Part shown: in pieces, positions 35,654-44,524 of the stretch
How positions within the stretch are numbered: the stretch's first letter is position 1
How the letters are laid out: each line of letters starts with the position of its first letter
Assembly (NCBI RefSeq): GCF_032121415.1
Contig: NZ_CP135079.1
Span: forward strand, 3,472,001-3,536,000
Length of the DNA: 64,000 bases
Source of the DNA: Streptomyces parvus
GTDB taxonomy: Bacteria; Actinomycetota; Actinomycetes; Streptomycetales; Streptomycetaceae
Direction: 5' to 3'
Notes under the pieces: generated by a model
Seen by the model: the letters and a program-made list of their open reading frames with translations, nothing else
The model's database searches: none
What the model was told of the DNA's origin: nothing
Program-made: the position numbers and the translations under genes

Positions 35654-36264
35654 ATGCTCCCGGACGGATTTCCCGTTCGCACAGAGGAGGTTGTTCGTTA
35701 CTTCGAAATATCCACAGGGGCGGTCAGGAGGCTGACCGACCGGCATCAGGAGGAGCTCGCCGAAAACGGTCTGCGCGTGCTGCGCGGCGCTGAGCTGCGA
35801 TCCTTCCATAGCGACATGGTGTCGCTATGGGGCCGTGGCGGGGTGGAAAGTTATCCACAGGCAGCCACGCAAGTGCGGCTCTACACCCGTCGGACCGTCC
35901 TCGACATCGCGATGCTTCTTCGCGACAGCGACATCGCCCGCTGCGTGCGCACGTACCTCCTCGACGCCGAGGAGTCGCTCCGCACGCAGTACGCCTCCCT
36001 CGACCAGCGCGTCACGGCATCGAGCGCTGCCTCACCGGAGTCGGCAGTGCGCTGCAGGAGCTCGGGCCGGTGCTGGTGCGGATGTCGGAGCGGCTCGACG
36101 GCCTGGACCGGAAGGTGGAGATGACGCATCAAGTGGTCGGGGCGATGAGTCTGCGGCTGACGGATGTGCAGCAGGACGTCGTGCGGCTGGACGGGCGGAT
36201 GGACGCCTTCGCGGGGCAGCTGAAGGACCTGCGTCGCCGTAACGGGCAGCGCGGGCAGCGCTGA
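35654..36264 (+). pseudogene. Phage-regulator-like gene with coiled-coil tail, frameshifted
   Basis: The first part (MLPDGFPVRTEEVVRYFEIS ... VRLYTRRTVLDIAMLLRDSD ... IARCVRTYLLDAEESLR) runs to the codons for DQRV near 36013. The continuation in another frame (HGIERCLTGVGSALQELGPV ... MSERLDGLDRKVEMTHQVVG) ends at 36264 with heptad-rich helices. One extra base after CGCGTC would join them into a ~203-residue protein. The middle (MLLRDSDIARCVRTYLLDAEE) resembles the C-terminal region of Rha/antirepressor-type phage regulators; this is a weak match. The start is uncertain. A perfect DnaA box lies inside at 35851-35859 and a one-mismatch box at 35708-35716. Confidence 0.6.
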
Positions 36265-36269
36265 GTGAG

Positions 36270-36304
36270 GCGGCCCGGCACCGTGGGAAACGGTGCCGGG
36301 CCGC
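36270..36304. terminator. Terminator between convergent genes
   Basis: A 14-bp perfect stem (36270-36283 with 36291-36304) and a 7-nt loop (TGGGAAA), between the stop at 36264 and the convergent HAD gene ending at 36337. Confidence 0.85.
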
Positions 36305-36336
36305 TGTCGCGCTTTCCGGGCTGCGGGTGGTGCGTC

Positions 36337-37161
36337 CTACCGCACGGGCTGTACGGCCGCCGAGCGGAGCAGCTCCTCCAGCACCACCGCGATGCCGTCG
36401 TCCTCGTTGGACGCCGTGATCTCGTGGGCGACGGCCTTCAGGTCGTCGTGGGCGTTGGCCATGGCCACGCCGTGGTGGGCCCAGCCGAACATCGGGATGT
36501 CGTTCGGCATGTCGCCGAAGGCGATCGTGTCGGCCGCCTTCACCCCGAGCCGGCGGGCGGCCAGCGAGAGGCCGGTCGCCTTGCTCAGGCCCAGTGGCAG
36601 GATCTCGACCACTCCGGCCCCGGCCATGACCACGTCGACCAGGCTGCCGACGGCCGCCCGCGCGGCGAGGGCCAGCGCGTCGTCGTCCAGCTCCGGGTGC
36701 TGGATGTAGACCTTGTTGAGCGGGGCCGTCCACATCTCGGTGGCGTCATCCACGAAGAGATAGGGAAGGGGCCCCTCCTGCACCTGGTAGCCGGGGCCGA
36801 CCAGCACTTCGCCCTCGAGACCGTCGCGGCTGGCCGCCAGATGCAGCGGGCCGACCTCCGCCTCGATCTTGGACAGCGCGAGACCGGCGAGCTGCCGGTC
36901 CAGGGTCAGCGAGGTCAGCAGCTTGTGCTCGCCCGCGTGGTAGACCTGCGCGCCCTGACCGCAGACGGCGAGCCCCTCGTAGCCGAGGTCGTCCAGGATG
37001 TGCCGGGTCCAGGGGACCGCGCGTCCGGTGACGATGATGTGCGCGGCGCCGGCCGCCGTGGCGGCGGCCAGAGCCTTGCGGGTGCGCTCGGAGACCGTGT
37101 CGTCCCCGCGCAGCAGTGTGCCGTCGAGGTCGGTCGCGACGAGCTTGTAGGGGAAGGTCAC
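36337..37161 (-). CDS. HAD superfamily (Cof-type) hydrolase, coupled to serS
   Basis: A 274-residue Cof-type phosphatase with motif [16 protein letters not shown], motif [12 protein letters not shown], motif III K in [12 protein letters not shown], motif [18 protein letters not shown] start overlaps the serS stop by 4 nt, so the two are translated together. It is a clear paralogue of the protein at 25952-26821 (shared [36 protein letters not shown]). The substrate is unknown. Confidence 0.92.
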   Translation of the reverse strand: MTFPYKLVATDLDGTLLRGDDTVSERTRKALAAATAAGAAHIIVTGRAVPWTRHILDDLGYEGLAVCGQGAQVYHAGEHKLLTSLTLDRQLAGLALSKIEAEVGPLHLAASRDGLEGEVLVGPGYQVQEGPLPYLFVDDATEMWTAPLNKVYIQHPELDDDALALAARAAVGSLVDVVMAGAGVVEILPLGLSKATGLSLAARRLGVKAADTIAFGDMPNDIPMFGWAHHGVAMANAHDDLKAVAHEITASNEDDGIAVVLEELLRSAAVQPVR

Positions 37162-38435
37162 TTGGCGACCGGTTCCAGGACCTCGCGCCCGCCCAGGTAG
37201 GGACGGAGCACCTCGGGAACGCGGACCGAACCGTCGGGGAGCTGGTGGTTCTCCAGGAGCGCCACGATCGTGCGCGGTACGGCGCAGAGCGTGCCGTTGA
37301 GCGTGGCCAGCGGCTGGACCTTCTTGCCGTCGCGCATCCGGACGGACAGGCGGCGGGCCTGGAAGCCGTCGCAGTTCGACGCGGAGGTCAGCTCGCGGTA
37401 CTTGCCCTGGGTCGGGATCCACGCCTCGCAGTCGAACTTCCGCGAGGCCGAGGCGCCGAGGTCACCGGTGGCGACGTCGATGACCTGGAAGGGCAGTTCG
37501 AGACCGGTGAGCCACTGCTTCTCCCATTCCAGGAGCCTGCGGTGCTCGGCCTCGGCGTCCGCCGGGTCGACGTACGAGAACATCTCGACCTTGTCGAACT
37601 GGTGGACGCGGAAGATACCGCGGGTGTCCTTGCCGTACGTGCCGGCCTCGCGGCGGAAGCACGGGGAGAACCCGGCGTACCGCAGGGGCAGCTTGCCGGC
37701 GTCGATGATCTCGTCCATGTGGTACGCGGCGAGCGGGACCTCGGAGGTGCCGACCAGGTAGTAGTCGTCCTTCTCCAGGTGGTACACGTTCTCCGCGGCC
37801 TGGCCGAGGAAGCCGGTGCCCTCCATGGCGCGGGGGCGGACCAGCGCCGGGGTCAGCATCGGGGTGAAGCCGGACTCGGTGGCCTGCGCGATCGCCGCGT
37901 TGACGAGTGCGAGCTCCAGGAGCGCGCCGACGCCCGTGAGGTAGTAGAACCGCGAGCCGGAGACCTTCGCCCCGCGCTCCATGTCGATGGCGCCGAGCGC
38001 CTCGCCGAGCTCCAGGTGGTCCTTGGGCTCGAAGCCCTCGGCGCCGAAGTCGCGGATGGTGCCGTGCGTCTCCAGGACGACGAAGTCCTCCTCGCCGCCG
38101 ACCGGCACGTCCTCGTGGACGATGTTGCCGAGCTGGAGCAGCAGCCGCTTGGCGTCGGCGTCGGCCTCGTCCTGGGCGGCGTCGGCCGCCTTGACGTCGG
38201 CCTTGAGCTGCTCGGCCTTCTTGAGGAGCTCGGTGCGCTCCTCGGGGGTGGCCTTGGGGATCAGCTTGCCGAGCGACTTCTGTTCGGCGCGGAGTTCGTC
38301 GAAGCGGACGCCGGACGACCTGCGCAGCTCGTCGGCGGAGAGCAGGGCGTCGACGAGGTCGACGTCCTCTCCACGGGCGCGCTGGGAGGCGCGAACACGG
38401 TCGGGGTCCTCACGGAGCAGGCGAAGGTCAATCAC
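37158..38435 (-). CDS. serS: Seryl-tRNA synthetase
   Basis: A 425-residue class II synthetase that charges tRNA-Ser with serine using ATP. The N-terminal ~110 residues form the long antiparallel coiled coil that grips the tRNA variable arm ([20 protein letters not shown]...). The catalytic domain has motif 2 ([20 protein letters not shown]) and motif 3 (in [16 protein letters not shown]), and [19 protein letters not shown]. Start is a GTG at 38435 with a TAGCCT -10 element 6 nt upstream, which suggests a leaderless mRNA. Confidence 0.98.
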   Translation of the reverse strand: MIDLRLLREDPDRVRASQRARGEDVDLVDALLSADELRRSSGVRFDELRAEQKSLGKLIPKATPEERTELLKKAEQLKADVKAADAAQDEADADAKRLLLQLGNIVHEDVPVGGEEDFVVLETHGTIRDFGAEGFEPKDHLELGEALGAIDMERGAKVSGSRFYYLTGVGALLELALVNAAIAQATESGFTPMLTPALVRPRAMEGTGFLGQAAENVYHLEKDDYYLVGTSEVPLAAYHMDEIIDAGKLPLRYAGFSPCFRREAGTYGKDTRGIFRVHQFDKVEMFSYVDPADAEAEHRRLLEWEKQWLTGLELPFQVIDVATGDLGASASRKFDCEAWIPTQGKYRELTSASNCDGFQARRLSVRMRDGKKVQPLATLNGTLCAVPRTIVALLENHQLPDGSVRVPEVLRPYLGGREVLEPVAK

Positions 38436-38441
38436 CCCACC

Positions 38442-38447
38442 AGGCTA
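38442..38447 (-). promoter_or_regulatory. Candidate leaderless -10 element of serS (TAGCCT)
   Basis: On the minus strand TAGCCT ends 6 nt before the GTG, so transcription would begin at or next to the start codon. Confidence 0.45.
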
Positions 38448-39076
38448 CCGGTGCGCGGTTCTGGCACTCGAACCGATATTGCCGAGCGTGTCTCTATGAC
38501 CGAATTGCCGGAATTGATATTTCTGGGGAGGAATCAGGGACGGCGGTGGCATCGGGCGGGGGGAGGGGGTCGATAACGGCGGTCAACTCCCCTGAACAGG
38601 GCAGAAGGCGCGGCTCGCCTTGACGTACCGGCCTTGGTCGGGGCGGGAGTTGGGGGTGCGCCCGTCACTGTTGTCCACAGGGGGGTCTGCGCCGGAATAG
38701 TTATCCACAGGCTGTGTGGAAGTTCTGTGGATGCCGGAGGGGCATTGTTCCGGAAGGTGGACGAAGTGCCATGGAATCTCCGCCCAAACCTGTCCCGCGT
38801 GCTCATTCGGATGGGATTCCATCGCCCCAAAGAGTTGATCAAGGGAATTGAAGGGACGTGCGGCGACTCATGCGCCCTCAGGTGACTGTGGACGGCTCTG
38901 GGGTCGCTGGATCGATTTGTCGACGATGTCGCATTGGGGTGTCGACTTGTCCCCAGGTCGAGAGTCCCTCCTGTGGATAACTCACCGGAGTGCGTGACTA
39001 TCTGTAGATCGGACCGCTGCGGAGCGCGTAAGGAGGCCTCCGGAGCCTTGCCGCCGGGGCGCCTCCCTGCTCTCCG
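38448..39076. promoter_or_regulatory. Non-coding region with DnaA boxes between serS and pheA
   Basis: About 630 bp with no credible gene. Perfect DnaA boxes are TTGTCCACA at 38671-38679, TTATCCACA at 38701-38709, and TTATCCACA on the minus strand at 38972-38980. TTGTCCCCA at 38947-38955 has one mismatch, and weaker boxes occur near 38726 and 38886. The region is more AT-rich than its surroundings. Confidence 0.75.
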
Positions 39077-40012
39077 TCAGATCCGGCCGTCCTGGCTGCG
39101 CGCCAGCCAGTCGGAGGCTTCGGTGAACGCCGCGTCCGACGTGCCCGCCCGCAGCGGCCGCACCTCCTCCGGCGAGACACCCGCCCGCGGGTACGAGCCG
39201 AGGAACCGGACCTTCGGGCTGATCCGCTTCAGCCCCATCAGGGCCTCCCCGACCCGCCGGTCCGCGATATGCCCCTCCGCGTCGACGGCGAAGCAGTAGT
39301 TGCCGATGCCCTCGCCGGTCGGGCGGGACTGGATCAGCATCAGGTTGACGCCACGGACCGCGAACTCCTGGAGCAGCTCCAGCAGGGCGCCGGGATGGTC
39401 GTCGTCCAGCCAGATCACCACGGAGGTCTTGTCCGCGCCGGTCGGTGCGGAGGGCCGGGCGGGCCGGCCCACCAGGACGAAACGGGTCTGGGCGTTCGCC
39501 GCGTCGTGGATCTCCGTCACCAGCGGCTCCAGGCCGTAGGTGGCGGCGGCGAACTCTCCGGCGAACGCGGCGTCGTACCGCCCCTCCTGGACCAGCCGGG
39601 CCCCGTCCGCGTTGGACGCCGCCGACTCCCACAGGGCTCCCGGAAGGTGATCCGCCATCCACTTGCGCACCTGCGGCTGGGCGGCCGGGTGCGCGGTGAC
39701 CGTCTTGATGTCCGACAGCTTGGTTCCGGGCCGTACCAGCAGCGCGAAGGTGATGGAGAGCAGCACCTCGCGGTAGATCATCAGCGGGTCCCCGCCGGCC
39801 AGCTCGTCCAGCGTCGCGGTGATACCGCCCTCGACGGAGTTCTCGATCGGTACGAGCGCTGCCGCCGCCTCCCCGTTCCGTACGGCGTCCAGAGCGGCCG
39901 GTACGGACAGCATCGGGACGAGTTCCCGGGTGGCGGCCTCCGGGAGCGTACGGAGGGCGACCTCGGTGAAGGTGCCTTCGGGGCCGAGATAGGCGTAGCG
40001 CGTGGCTGACAT
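39077..40012 (-). CDS. pheA: Prephenate dehydratase
   Basis: A 311-residue monofunctional PheA that converts prephenate to phenylpyruvate in phenylalanine synthesis. Residues ~1-185 are the catalytic domain (YLGPEGTFTEVALR, LVPIENSVEGGITATLDEL, and the TRFVLVGR strand). Residues ~200-280 are the ACT domain that binds phenylalanine for feedback control (DDDHPGALLELLQEFAVRGV, LMLIQSRPTGEGIGNYCFAV, the ESRP-type loop being QSRP here). ATG start with TAGGGT 6 nt upstream, so probably leaderless. Confidence 0.97.
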   Translation of the reverse strand: MSATRYAYLGPEGTFTEVALRTLPEAATRELVPMLSVPAALDAVRNGEAAAALVPIENSVEGGITATLDELAGGDPLMIYREVLLSITFALLVRPGTKLSDIKTVTAHPAAQPQVRKWMADHLPGALWESAASNADGARLVQEGRYDAAFAGEFAAATYGLEPLVTEIHDAANAQTRFVLVGRPARPSAPTGADKTSVVIWLDDDHPGALLELLQEFAVRGVNLMLIQSRPTGEGIGNYCFAVDAEGHIADRRVGEALMGLKRISPKVRFLGSYPRAGVSPEEVRPLRAGTSDAAFTEASDWLARSQDGRI

Positions 40013-40018
40013 ACGGTC

Positions 40019-40024
40019 ACCCTA
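40019..40024 (-). promoter_or_regulatory. Candidate leaderless -10 element of pheA (TAGGGT)
   Basis: TAGGGT on the minus strand ends 6 nt before the ATG at 40012. Confidence 0.45.
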
Positions 40025-40093
40025 ATGCGCCGCGCGAGGCTCGCCGCGCTGTCTCAGGATGCGGTCGAGCACCCTCCCCGGCCGTCCGCGCGA

Positions 40094-41419
40094 CTACGAC
40101 TCCAGGAGCCGCTGTCCCACGTACTCGCCCTCCGCCGCCCCGCCCGGGACCGCGAAGACCCCGCTCGCCTCGTGCCTCAGGAACGGCGACAGCGCGTCGC
40201 CGCGGTCGAGCTTGCGCTGCACCGGCACGAAGCCCCGGAACGGGTCCGCCTGCCAGCAGATGAACAGCAGCCCGGCGTCCGGAGTGCCGTCCTCCGTGAT
40301 GCCGTCGTGGTACGAGAACGGGCGGCGCAGCATGGCGGCCCCGCCGTTCTCCTCGGGCGAGGAGATCCGGGCGTGGGCGTTGTCGGGGATCACGAGCCTG
40401 CCGTCCGGGCCCGCCTTGCCGAGGTCCATCTCCGTGGTCTCGGTCCCCCCGCTCAGGGGCGCCCCGTCGGCCTTGCGCCGCCCGATGACCCGCTCCTGGC
40501 GCTCCACCGGAAGCTTCTCCCAGTCGTCCAGGAGCATCCGGATCCGGCGGACGACGGCGTACGAACCGCCCTCCATCCACTCCTGCGGCTTCCCGGGGGA
40601 CGCGGGGACGAAGACCCGCCGGTCGAAGTCCTCGTCGGACGGTTTCGGGTTGCCGGTCCCGTCGATCTGGCCCATCAGGTTGCGGGCGGTCATCGGCCGG
40701 GCGGTCGCGCCGGGGGTGCGGTTGAAGCCGTTCATCTGCCATCGCACCCGTGCCGTCCCCGCGGCCTCCTTCTGGAGCGCCCGCAGTGCGTGGAAGGCGA
40801 CCAGCGCGTCGTCCGCTCCGATCTGCACCCACAGGTCGCCGTTGGAACGCCGTGCGTCGAGGGCGTCGGCGGAGAACGCCGGCAGCGGGTCGAGCGCGGC
40901 GGGCAGGCGGGCGGCCAGACCCGTGCGCGCGAAGAACGTACGGCCGAAGCCGAACGTGACGGTGAGGGACGAAGGACCCGCGTCCAGGGCGATCCCGGTG
41001 TCGTGCCCGGGGCCGTCCGGCGCGCCCGCCGCCGGGCGGCCCGCCATCAGCTCCTTCGCCACCGAGGACCAGCGCCGCAGCAGCGCCGCCGCCTCCTTGC
41101 GCCCCGCGCCCGCCACCAGATCGAAGGCGACGAGATGGCCCCGGGCCTGAAGCGGAGTGGTGATCCCCGGTTGATGTTTCCCGTGAAACATCGCCGTGGT
41201 CGCGCCGACCGTCGTCAGAGCCGTCGGCTCCTCGGGGCGGGTGGCGGCGTATCCGGCGGCCCCGCCCCCGGCGCCCAGCACCAGCCCCGTGGCGCCTGCG
41301 GCGCCCGTCGTGCCCAGCAGCCGCCGCCGCGAGACGCCGGTGGTGGCGGCACCGTCGCCGTCGCCCGGGGCGACGGTCGTGGCGGCCTGGGCGGGAGCCT
41401 GCTTCCTGGTCTTGCTCAC
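40094..41419 (-). CDS. dtpA: Tat-exported DyP-type haem peroxidase (DtpA/EfeB type)
   Basis: A 441-residue dye-decolourising peroxidase. The N-terminus is a twin-arginine signal (SRRRLLGTTGAAGATGLVLG, ~residues 29-48). The DyP fingerprint G-x-x-D-G is in MGQIDGTGNPKP; the proximal haem His and distal Arg regions are seen further on (FSYHDGITEDG; WQADPFRGFVPVQR). In S. lividans the same gene beside sco and PCuAC genes encodes DtpA, needed with the copper oxidase GlxA for glycan deposition at hyphal tips. Last gene of the copper operon, 4 bp after copCD. Confidence 0.93.
   Translation of the reverse strand: MSKTRKQAPAQAATTVAPGDGDGAATTGVSRRRLLGTTGAAGATGLVLGAGGGAAGYAATRPEEPTALTTVGATTAMFHGKHQPGITTPLQARGHLVAFDLVAGAGRKEAAALLRRWSSVAKELMAGRPAAGAPDGPGHDTGIALDAGPSSLTVTFGFGRTFFARTGLAARLPAALDPLPAFSADALDARRSNGDLWVQIGADDALVAFHALRALQKEAAGTARVRWQMNGFNRTPGATARPMTARNLMGQIDGTGNPKPSDEDFDRRVFVPASPGKPQEWMEGGSYAVVRRIRMLLDDWEKLPVERQERVIGRRKADGAPLSGGTETTEMDLGKAGPDGRLVIPDNAHARISSPEENGGAAMLRRPFSYHDGITEDGTPDAGLLFICWQADPFRGFVPVQRKLDRGDALSPFLRHEASGVFAVPGGAAEGEYVGQRLLES
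41175..41190. other. Degenerate parS site inside dtpA
   Basis: TGTTTCCCGTGAAACA matches the 16-bp parS consensus at 15 positions (central A to C). It encodes FHGKH in the peroxidase, so it may be coincidental, but Streptomyces genomes do carry one-mismatch parS sites. Confidence 0.5.
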
Positions 41420-41423
41420 GTGC

Positions 41424-43349
41424 TCAGCCGATCTTCGCGTTCTTGTCGATGGTGACCTGGTCGATGTCCGACGTCCGTACCGTCACGTCGATCTTCCAGT
41501 CCCCGGCCATCGGAATCTGTACAGCACTCGCCGACCAGTGCCCCTCGGCCAGCCGGTCCGGGACGACCGGCAGCGGCCCGATGTCCTTCGACTCCAGGGT
41601 GAGGGCCAGCTTCAGCTCGGGGACGTCCATGGGCTTGCCGTCCCTGCCGTCGATCCACACGTGCAGATCGTTGGAGCCGGTGCGGCCGGGTTCGATGTCG
41701 ATGCGGACGGTGCCCTTGCCGTTCCGGCCGCCGGTGTCGAACGGCATGCTCAGGTTGACCGGGCCGCCGGCGGCGGGAGCGCTCGCGGACGGGTTGCCGC
41801 CCGCGGCCTCCTCCTCCGTACGGCCCGGCTCGGTGGACGTCAGCATGGTGGTGACGGCCAGCAGGACGACGGCGACGGCGGCTTCGGCCAGGACCGAGCG
41901 GCGCAGTCCGGAGCGCTGCGGGTCGGCGTCCCGTATCCGCTTCTTCTTCGTCGCGGTCAGGGCGGCCCGCTGACGGGCCAGTTGCGCGGCGCGCTCGGGG
42001 TCGGCGTCCTCCGTCACGTCGTCCGCCTCCGCGGCCTCGTCCTCGGCCGCGTCCCCGGGAGCCTCTTCGGAAGCGACCGCCGGGTCCGTCAGCCGTCCCG
42101 TCCAGCGCCGGGAGAACCAGGCGACCATGAGCAGGACGGCGATCAGCGCCACCTTGAGGATCAGCAGCTGCCCGTAGCGCGTACCGGTCAGCGCCGACCA
42201 GGAGCCGACCTGCCGCCAGGACTGGTAGATCCCGGTCGCCGCCAGGACCACGACACTGCCGAACGCGACCGTGGAGAACCGACGGACCGCGGCGCTCCCG
42301 ATGTCCGGCGTCCGGTACAGCGCGACCAGGAGGGAGGCGAGTCCGCCGAGCCAGGCGGCGACGGCCAGCAGATGGAGGACGTCCACCGGCATGGCGATGT
42401 TCGCCTGGATGCCGGTCGAGGCGTGCTCGGACATGGCCCAGGTGGCGGCGATGCCCGTCGCGACGACCCCGCCTCCGACGGCGAGTCCGAAGGTGAGGTC
42501 CTTCTTCTCGCGTTCGTCCTCGCGCCGTGCGTACGTACCGAACAGCACGGCGATGAACAGGGCGGCGGCCCCGAGCAGCAGCAGCCGGGAGACGAGGGCG
42601 GCGCCGGGCTTGGTGTCCAGGACGGACTGGAGTCCGGCGAGGTCGAAGGCGTCGGCGAACTTCCCGCTGCCGGTGTACGGGTTGCGCAGCAGCAGCATGA
42701 CCAGGGTCGCCGCGGTCAGGGCGAGCCAACCGCGGACCACGAGCCGCTGCATCGGCAGGGCGGTCACCCCGCCCCGCCAGCAGACCAGGACGAACACGCT
42801 GCCGCCGACGAGCAGGACGAATCCTGCGTACGCCGCGTAGCGCGCGATGTCGTAGACGGTGCCGACCGGGCCGCCGCCCGCCTCCTGGGAGGGCAGGGCC
42901 ACCGTGGTGTCGGAGGGGGCGCCGATGGAGAACGTGAACGCGCCGGAGATCGGATGGCTGTCGGCGGAGATCGCCTGCCAGGCCACCGTGTAGGTGCCGT
43001 CCGGCAGTCCGGAGTGGAGCGATACGCCGTAGCGGACGGTGGAGCCCTCGGACAGGTCCTTCGGCTCGGCCTCGGTGTCGGCGCGCTTGCCGCTCGGGTC
43101 GAGGACCCGGATGGAGTCGTCGCCCACGGCGATCGCCTCGGAGAAGCTGAGGGTGACCTCCTTGGGCGCGGTGTCCACCACCGCCCCGTCCCCCGGGTCG
43201 CTCCCGGTGAGGGCGGCGTGCGCGGACGCCGGGCCCGCGCCCGCCAGCAGCAGCCCGAACACCAGGCTGACCAGCGCGGCGAGGAGCGCGGCGGCGGCGA
43301 GCGGCCGTCGTATCGGGGAGGGCCCGGCGTAAGGGGCGGTGGCAGACAT
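41424..43349 (-). CDS. CopC-CopD fusion, copper resistance/import membrane protein (YcnJ-like)
   Basis: A 641-residue protein. A signal sequence ends ...AGPASAHAALTGSDP, leaving an N-terminal His for copper binding, with the second CopC His in ISADSHPISGAF (~residues 120-131). Residues ~165-440 carry the CopD helices (YAAYAGFVLLVGGSVFVLVC, MPVDVLHLLAVAAWLGGLASL). A charged cytoplasmic loop follows, then another helix and a C-terminal extracytoplasmic YtkA-like domain (VDLP/IEPGRTGSNDLHVWIDG). It probably takes copper from the chaperones and moves it through the membrane. 14 bp after the PCuAC gene. Confidence 0.92.
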   Translation of the reverse strand: MSATAPYAGPSPIRRPLAAAALLAALVSLVFGLLLAGAGPASAHAALTGSDPGDGAVVDTAPKEVTLSFSEAIAVGDDSIRVLDPSGKRADTEAEPKDLSEGSTVRYGVSLHSGLPDGTYTVAWQAISADSHPISGAFTFSIGAPSDTTVALPSQEAGGGPVGTVYDIARYAAYAGFVLLVGGSVFVLVCWRGGVTALPMQRLVVRGWLALTAATLVMLLLRNPYTGSGKFADAFDLAGLQSVLDTKPGAALVSRLLLLGAAALFIAVLFGTYARREDEREKKDLTFGLAVGGGVVATGIAATWAMSEHASTGIQANIAMPVDVLHLLAVAAWLGGLASLLVALYRTPDIGSAAVRRFSTVAFGSVVVLAATGIYQSWRQVGSWSALTGTRYGQLLILKVALIAVLLMVAWFSRRWTGRLTDPAVASEEAPGDAAEDEAAEADDVTEDADPERAAQLARQRAALTATKKKRIRDADPQRSGLRRSVLAEAAVAVVLLAVTTMLTSTEPGRTEEEAAGGNPSASAPAAGGPVNLSMPFDTGGRNGKGTVRIDIEPGRTGSNDLHVWIDGRDGKPMDVPELKLALTLESKDIGPLPVVPDRLAEGHWSASAVQIPMAGDWKIDVTVRTSDIDQVTIDKNAKIG

Positions 43350-43363
43350 CTGGATTCAGTCCC

Positions 43364-43825
43364 TCACTGCTTCTTCGGGTTGTGGGTGGTTTCCTTCACC
43401 GGCAGGTCGACCGTGATGGGGCCGGCCTTCTCGAAGTGCAGCTCGACGGAGACCTTCTCGCCCTGCTTGGGCTTCTGCTTGAGCTTCATGAACATGATGT
43501 GGTTGCCACCGCGTTCGAGATCGAGCTCACCGTTCGCGGGCACCTCGAACGAGGAGACCTCGCGCATCTTCTGGTTCTTCGTCTCGTGGATCGTGACGTC
43601 GTCGGAGAGCGGACTGGTCACCGAGGTGAGCCGGTCCGCGGTGCCGCCGCTGTTCTGCACGACGAGGAAGCCGGCGGCCATGTCGCTGACGGGCTGCGGC
43701 ATGTAGGCGCCGACGACCTTGAGCTCCGGCTCGCCGCCCGAACCGCTGTCCGACGAGCACCCGGCCAGCGTCAGCCCCGCGGTGAGGGCGAGGGCGCCGG
43801 CGAGAGCCGTGCGGCGGCGGTTCAC
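43364..43825 (-). CDS. PCuAC-type copper chaperone lipoprotein (ECuC-like)
   Basis: A 153-residue lipoprotein with lipobox LTLAGC. The H(M)x10Mx21HxM copper(I) site is intact: His in DVTIHETKNQKM, Met in that stretch, then GGNHIMFMKLKQ. It binds Cu(I) outside the cell and passes it to Sco or to an oxidase. GTG start overlaps the sco stop by 4 nt (GTGA). The equivalent S. lividans protein is ECuC, which delivers copper to Sco. Confidence 0.93.
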   Translation of the reverse strand: MNRRRTALAGALALTAGLTLAGCSSDSGSGGEPELKVVGAYMPQPVSDMAAGFLVVQNSGGTADRLTSVTSPLSDDVTIHETKNQKMREVSSFEVPANGELDLERGGNHIMFMKLKQKPKQGEKVSVELHFEKAGPITVDLPVKETTHNPKKQ

Positions 43826-44481
43826 GGGGTCTCCCCCTTGATCAGCTTGGGGAGGTCCTTGGTGTACTCCTCGGCGGAGGTGTCCTCGCCGTAGAGCACA
43901 TACCCCTCGTCCGTCTTCGGGGAGAAGGCGATGACCTGGGCGCCGTGCATCGAGACGACGGTCCCGTCCTTCTCCTTCTTCGGCGCGTCGATGCCGATGC
44001 CGATCTGCCGCGCCCCGGCCTGGATGGTCGGGAAGTCGCCGGTGAGGCCGGTGAAGGTGGGGTCCTGGGCGGAGAGCCACTTGCCGAGCGAGGCGGGGGT
44101 GTCGCGCTCGGGGTCGGTGGTGACGAAGACGACCTGGAGCTTGTCCTGGTCGGCCTTGGGCAGCTCCCGTTTGGCGAGGGAGATGTTGCTCATGGTCAGC
44201 GGGCAGACGTCGGGGCAGTTGGTGTAGCCGAAGTAGATGAGCGTCGGCTTGCCCTTGGTCGCCTCGCGGAGGTCGTACTCCTTGCCGTGGGTGTCGGTGA
44301 GGACGAGGTTCGGCTTGGTGAACGGCTGGTCGAGGACGGTGGCGGCCTTGTCCTTCGGCGCGGCGCTGACGTCGGCGATGGCCGAGGAGCCCGCCTTGTC
44401 GTCACCGGTGCCGCAGGCGGAGAGGGCCAGTGCGGCCGCGGCGGCGAACGCCACGGCCGTCACTGCTTTTTTGTTGCGCAT
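43822..44481 (-). CDS. sco: Sco/SenC copper chaperone lipoprotein
   Basis: A 219-residue thioredoxin-fold lipoprotein (lipobox LALSAC). The copper site is C-x3-C in GYTNCPDVCPLTMSN (~residues 92-106) plus the distal His in VVSMHGAQVIAF. Sco proteins load copper into the CuA site of cytochrome oxidase and in S. lividans also serve GlxA. Second gene of the operon, 43 bp after ycnI; the ATG is 44481. Confidence 0.95.
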   Translation of the reverse strand: MRNKKAVTAVAFAAAAALALSACGTGDDKAGSSAIADVSAAPKDKAATVLDQPFTKPNLVLTDTHGKEYDLREATKGKPTLIYFGYTNCPDVCPLTMSNISLAKRELPKADQDKLQVVFVTTDPERDTPASLGKWLSAQDPTFTGLTGDFPTIQAGARQIGIGIDAPKKEKDGTVVSMHGAQVIAFSPKTDEGYVLYGEDTSAEEYTKDLPKLIKGETP

Positions 44482-44524
44482 GAAGAGGTGTCCTGAACGT
44501 GGTGCGGGTGAGGGAACCGGCCGG

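Noticed and set aside
25952..37161. The two HAD hydrolase genes as a recent duplication
   Set aside because: They share family motifs but differ widely elsewhere and have different neighbours, so they are old paralogues.
38671..38980. The DnaA-box region as oriC itself
   Set aside because: oriC in Streptomyces lies between dnaA and dnaN with about 19 boxes; neither gene is here and the boxes are too few.
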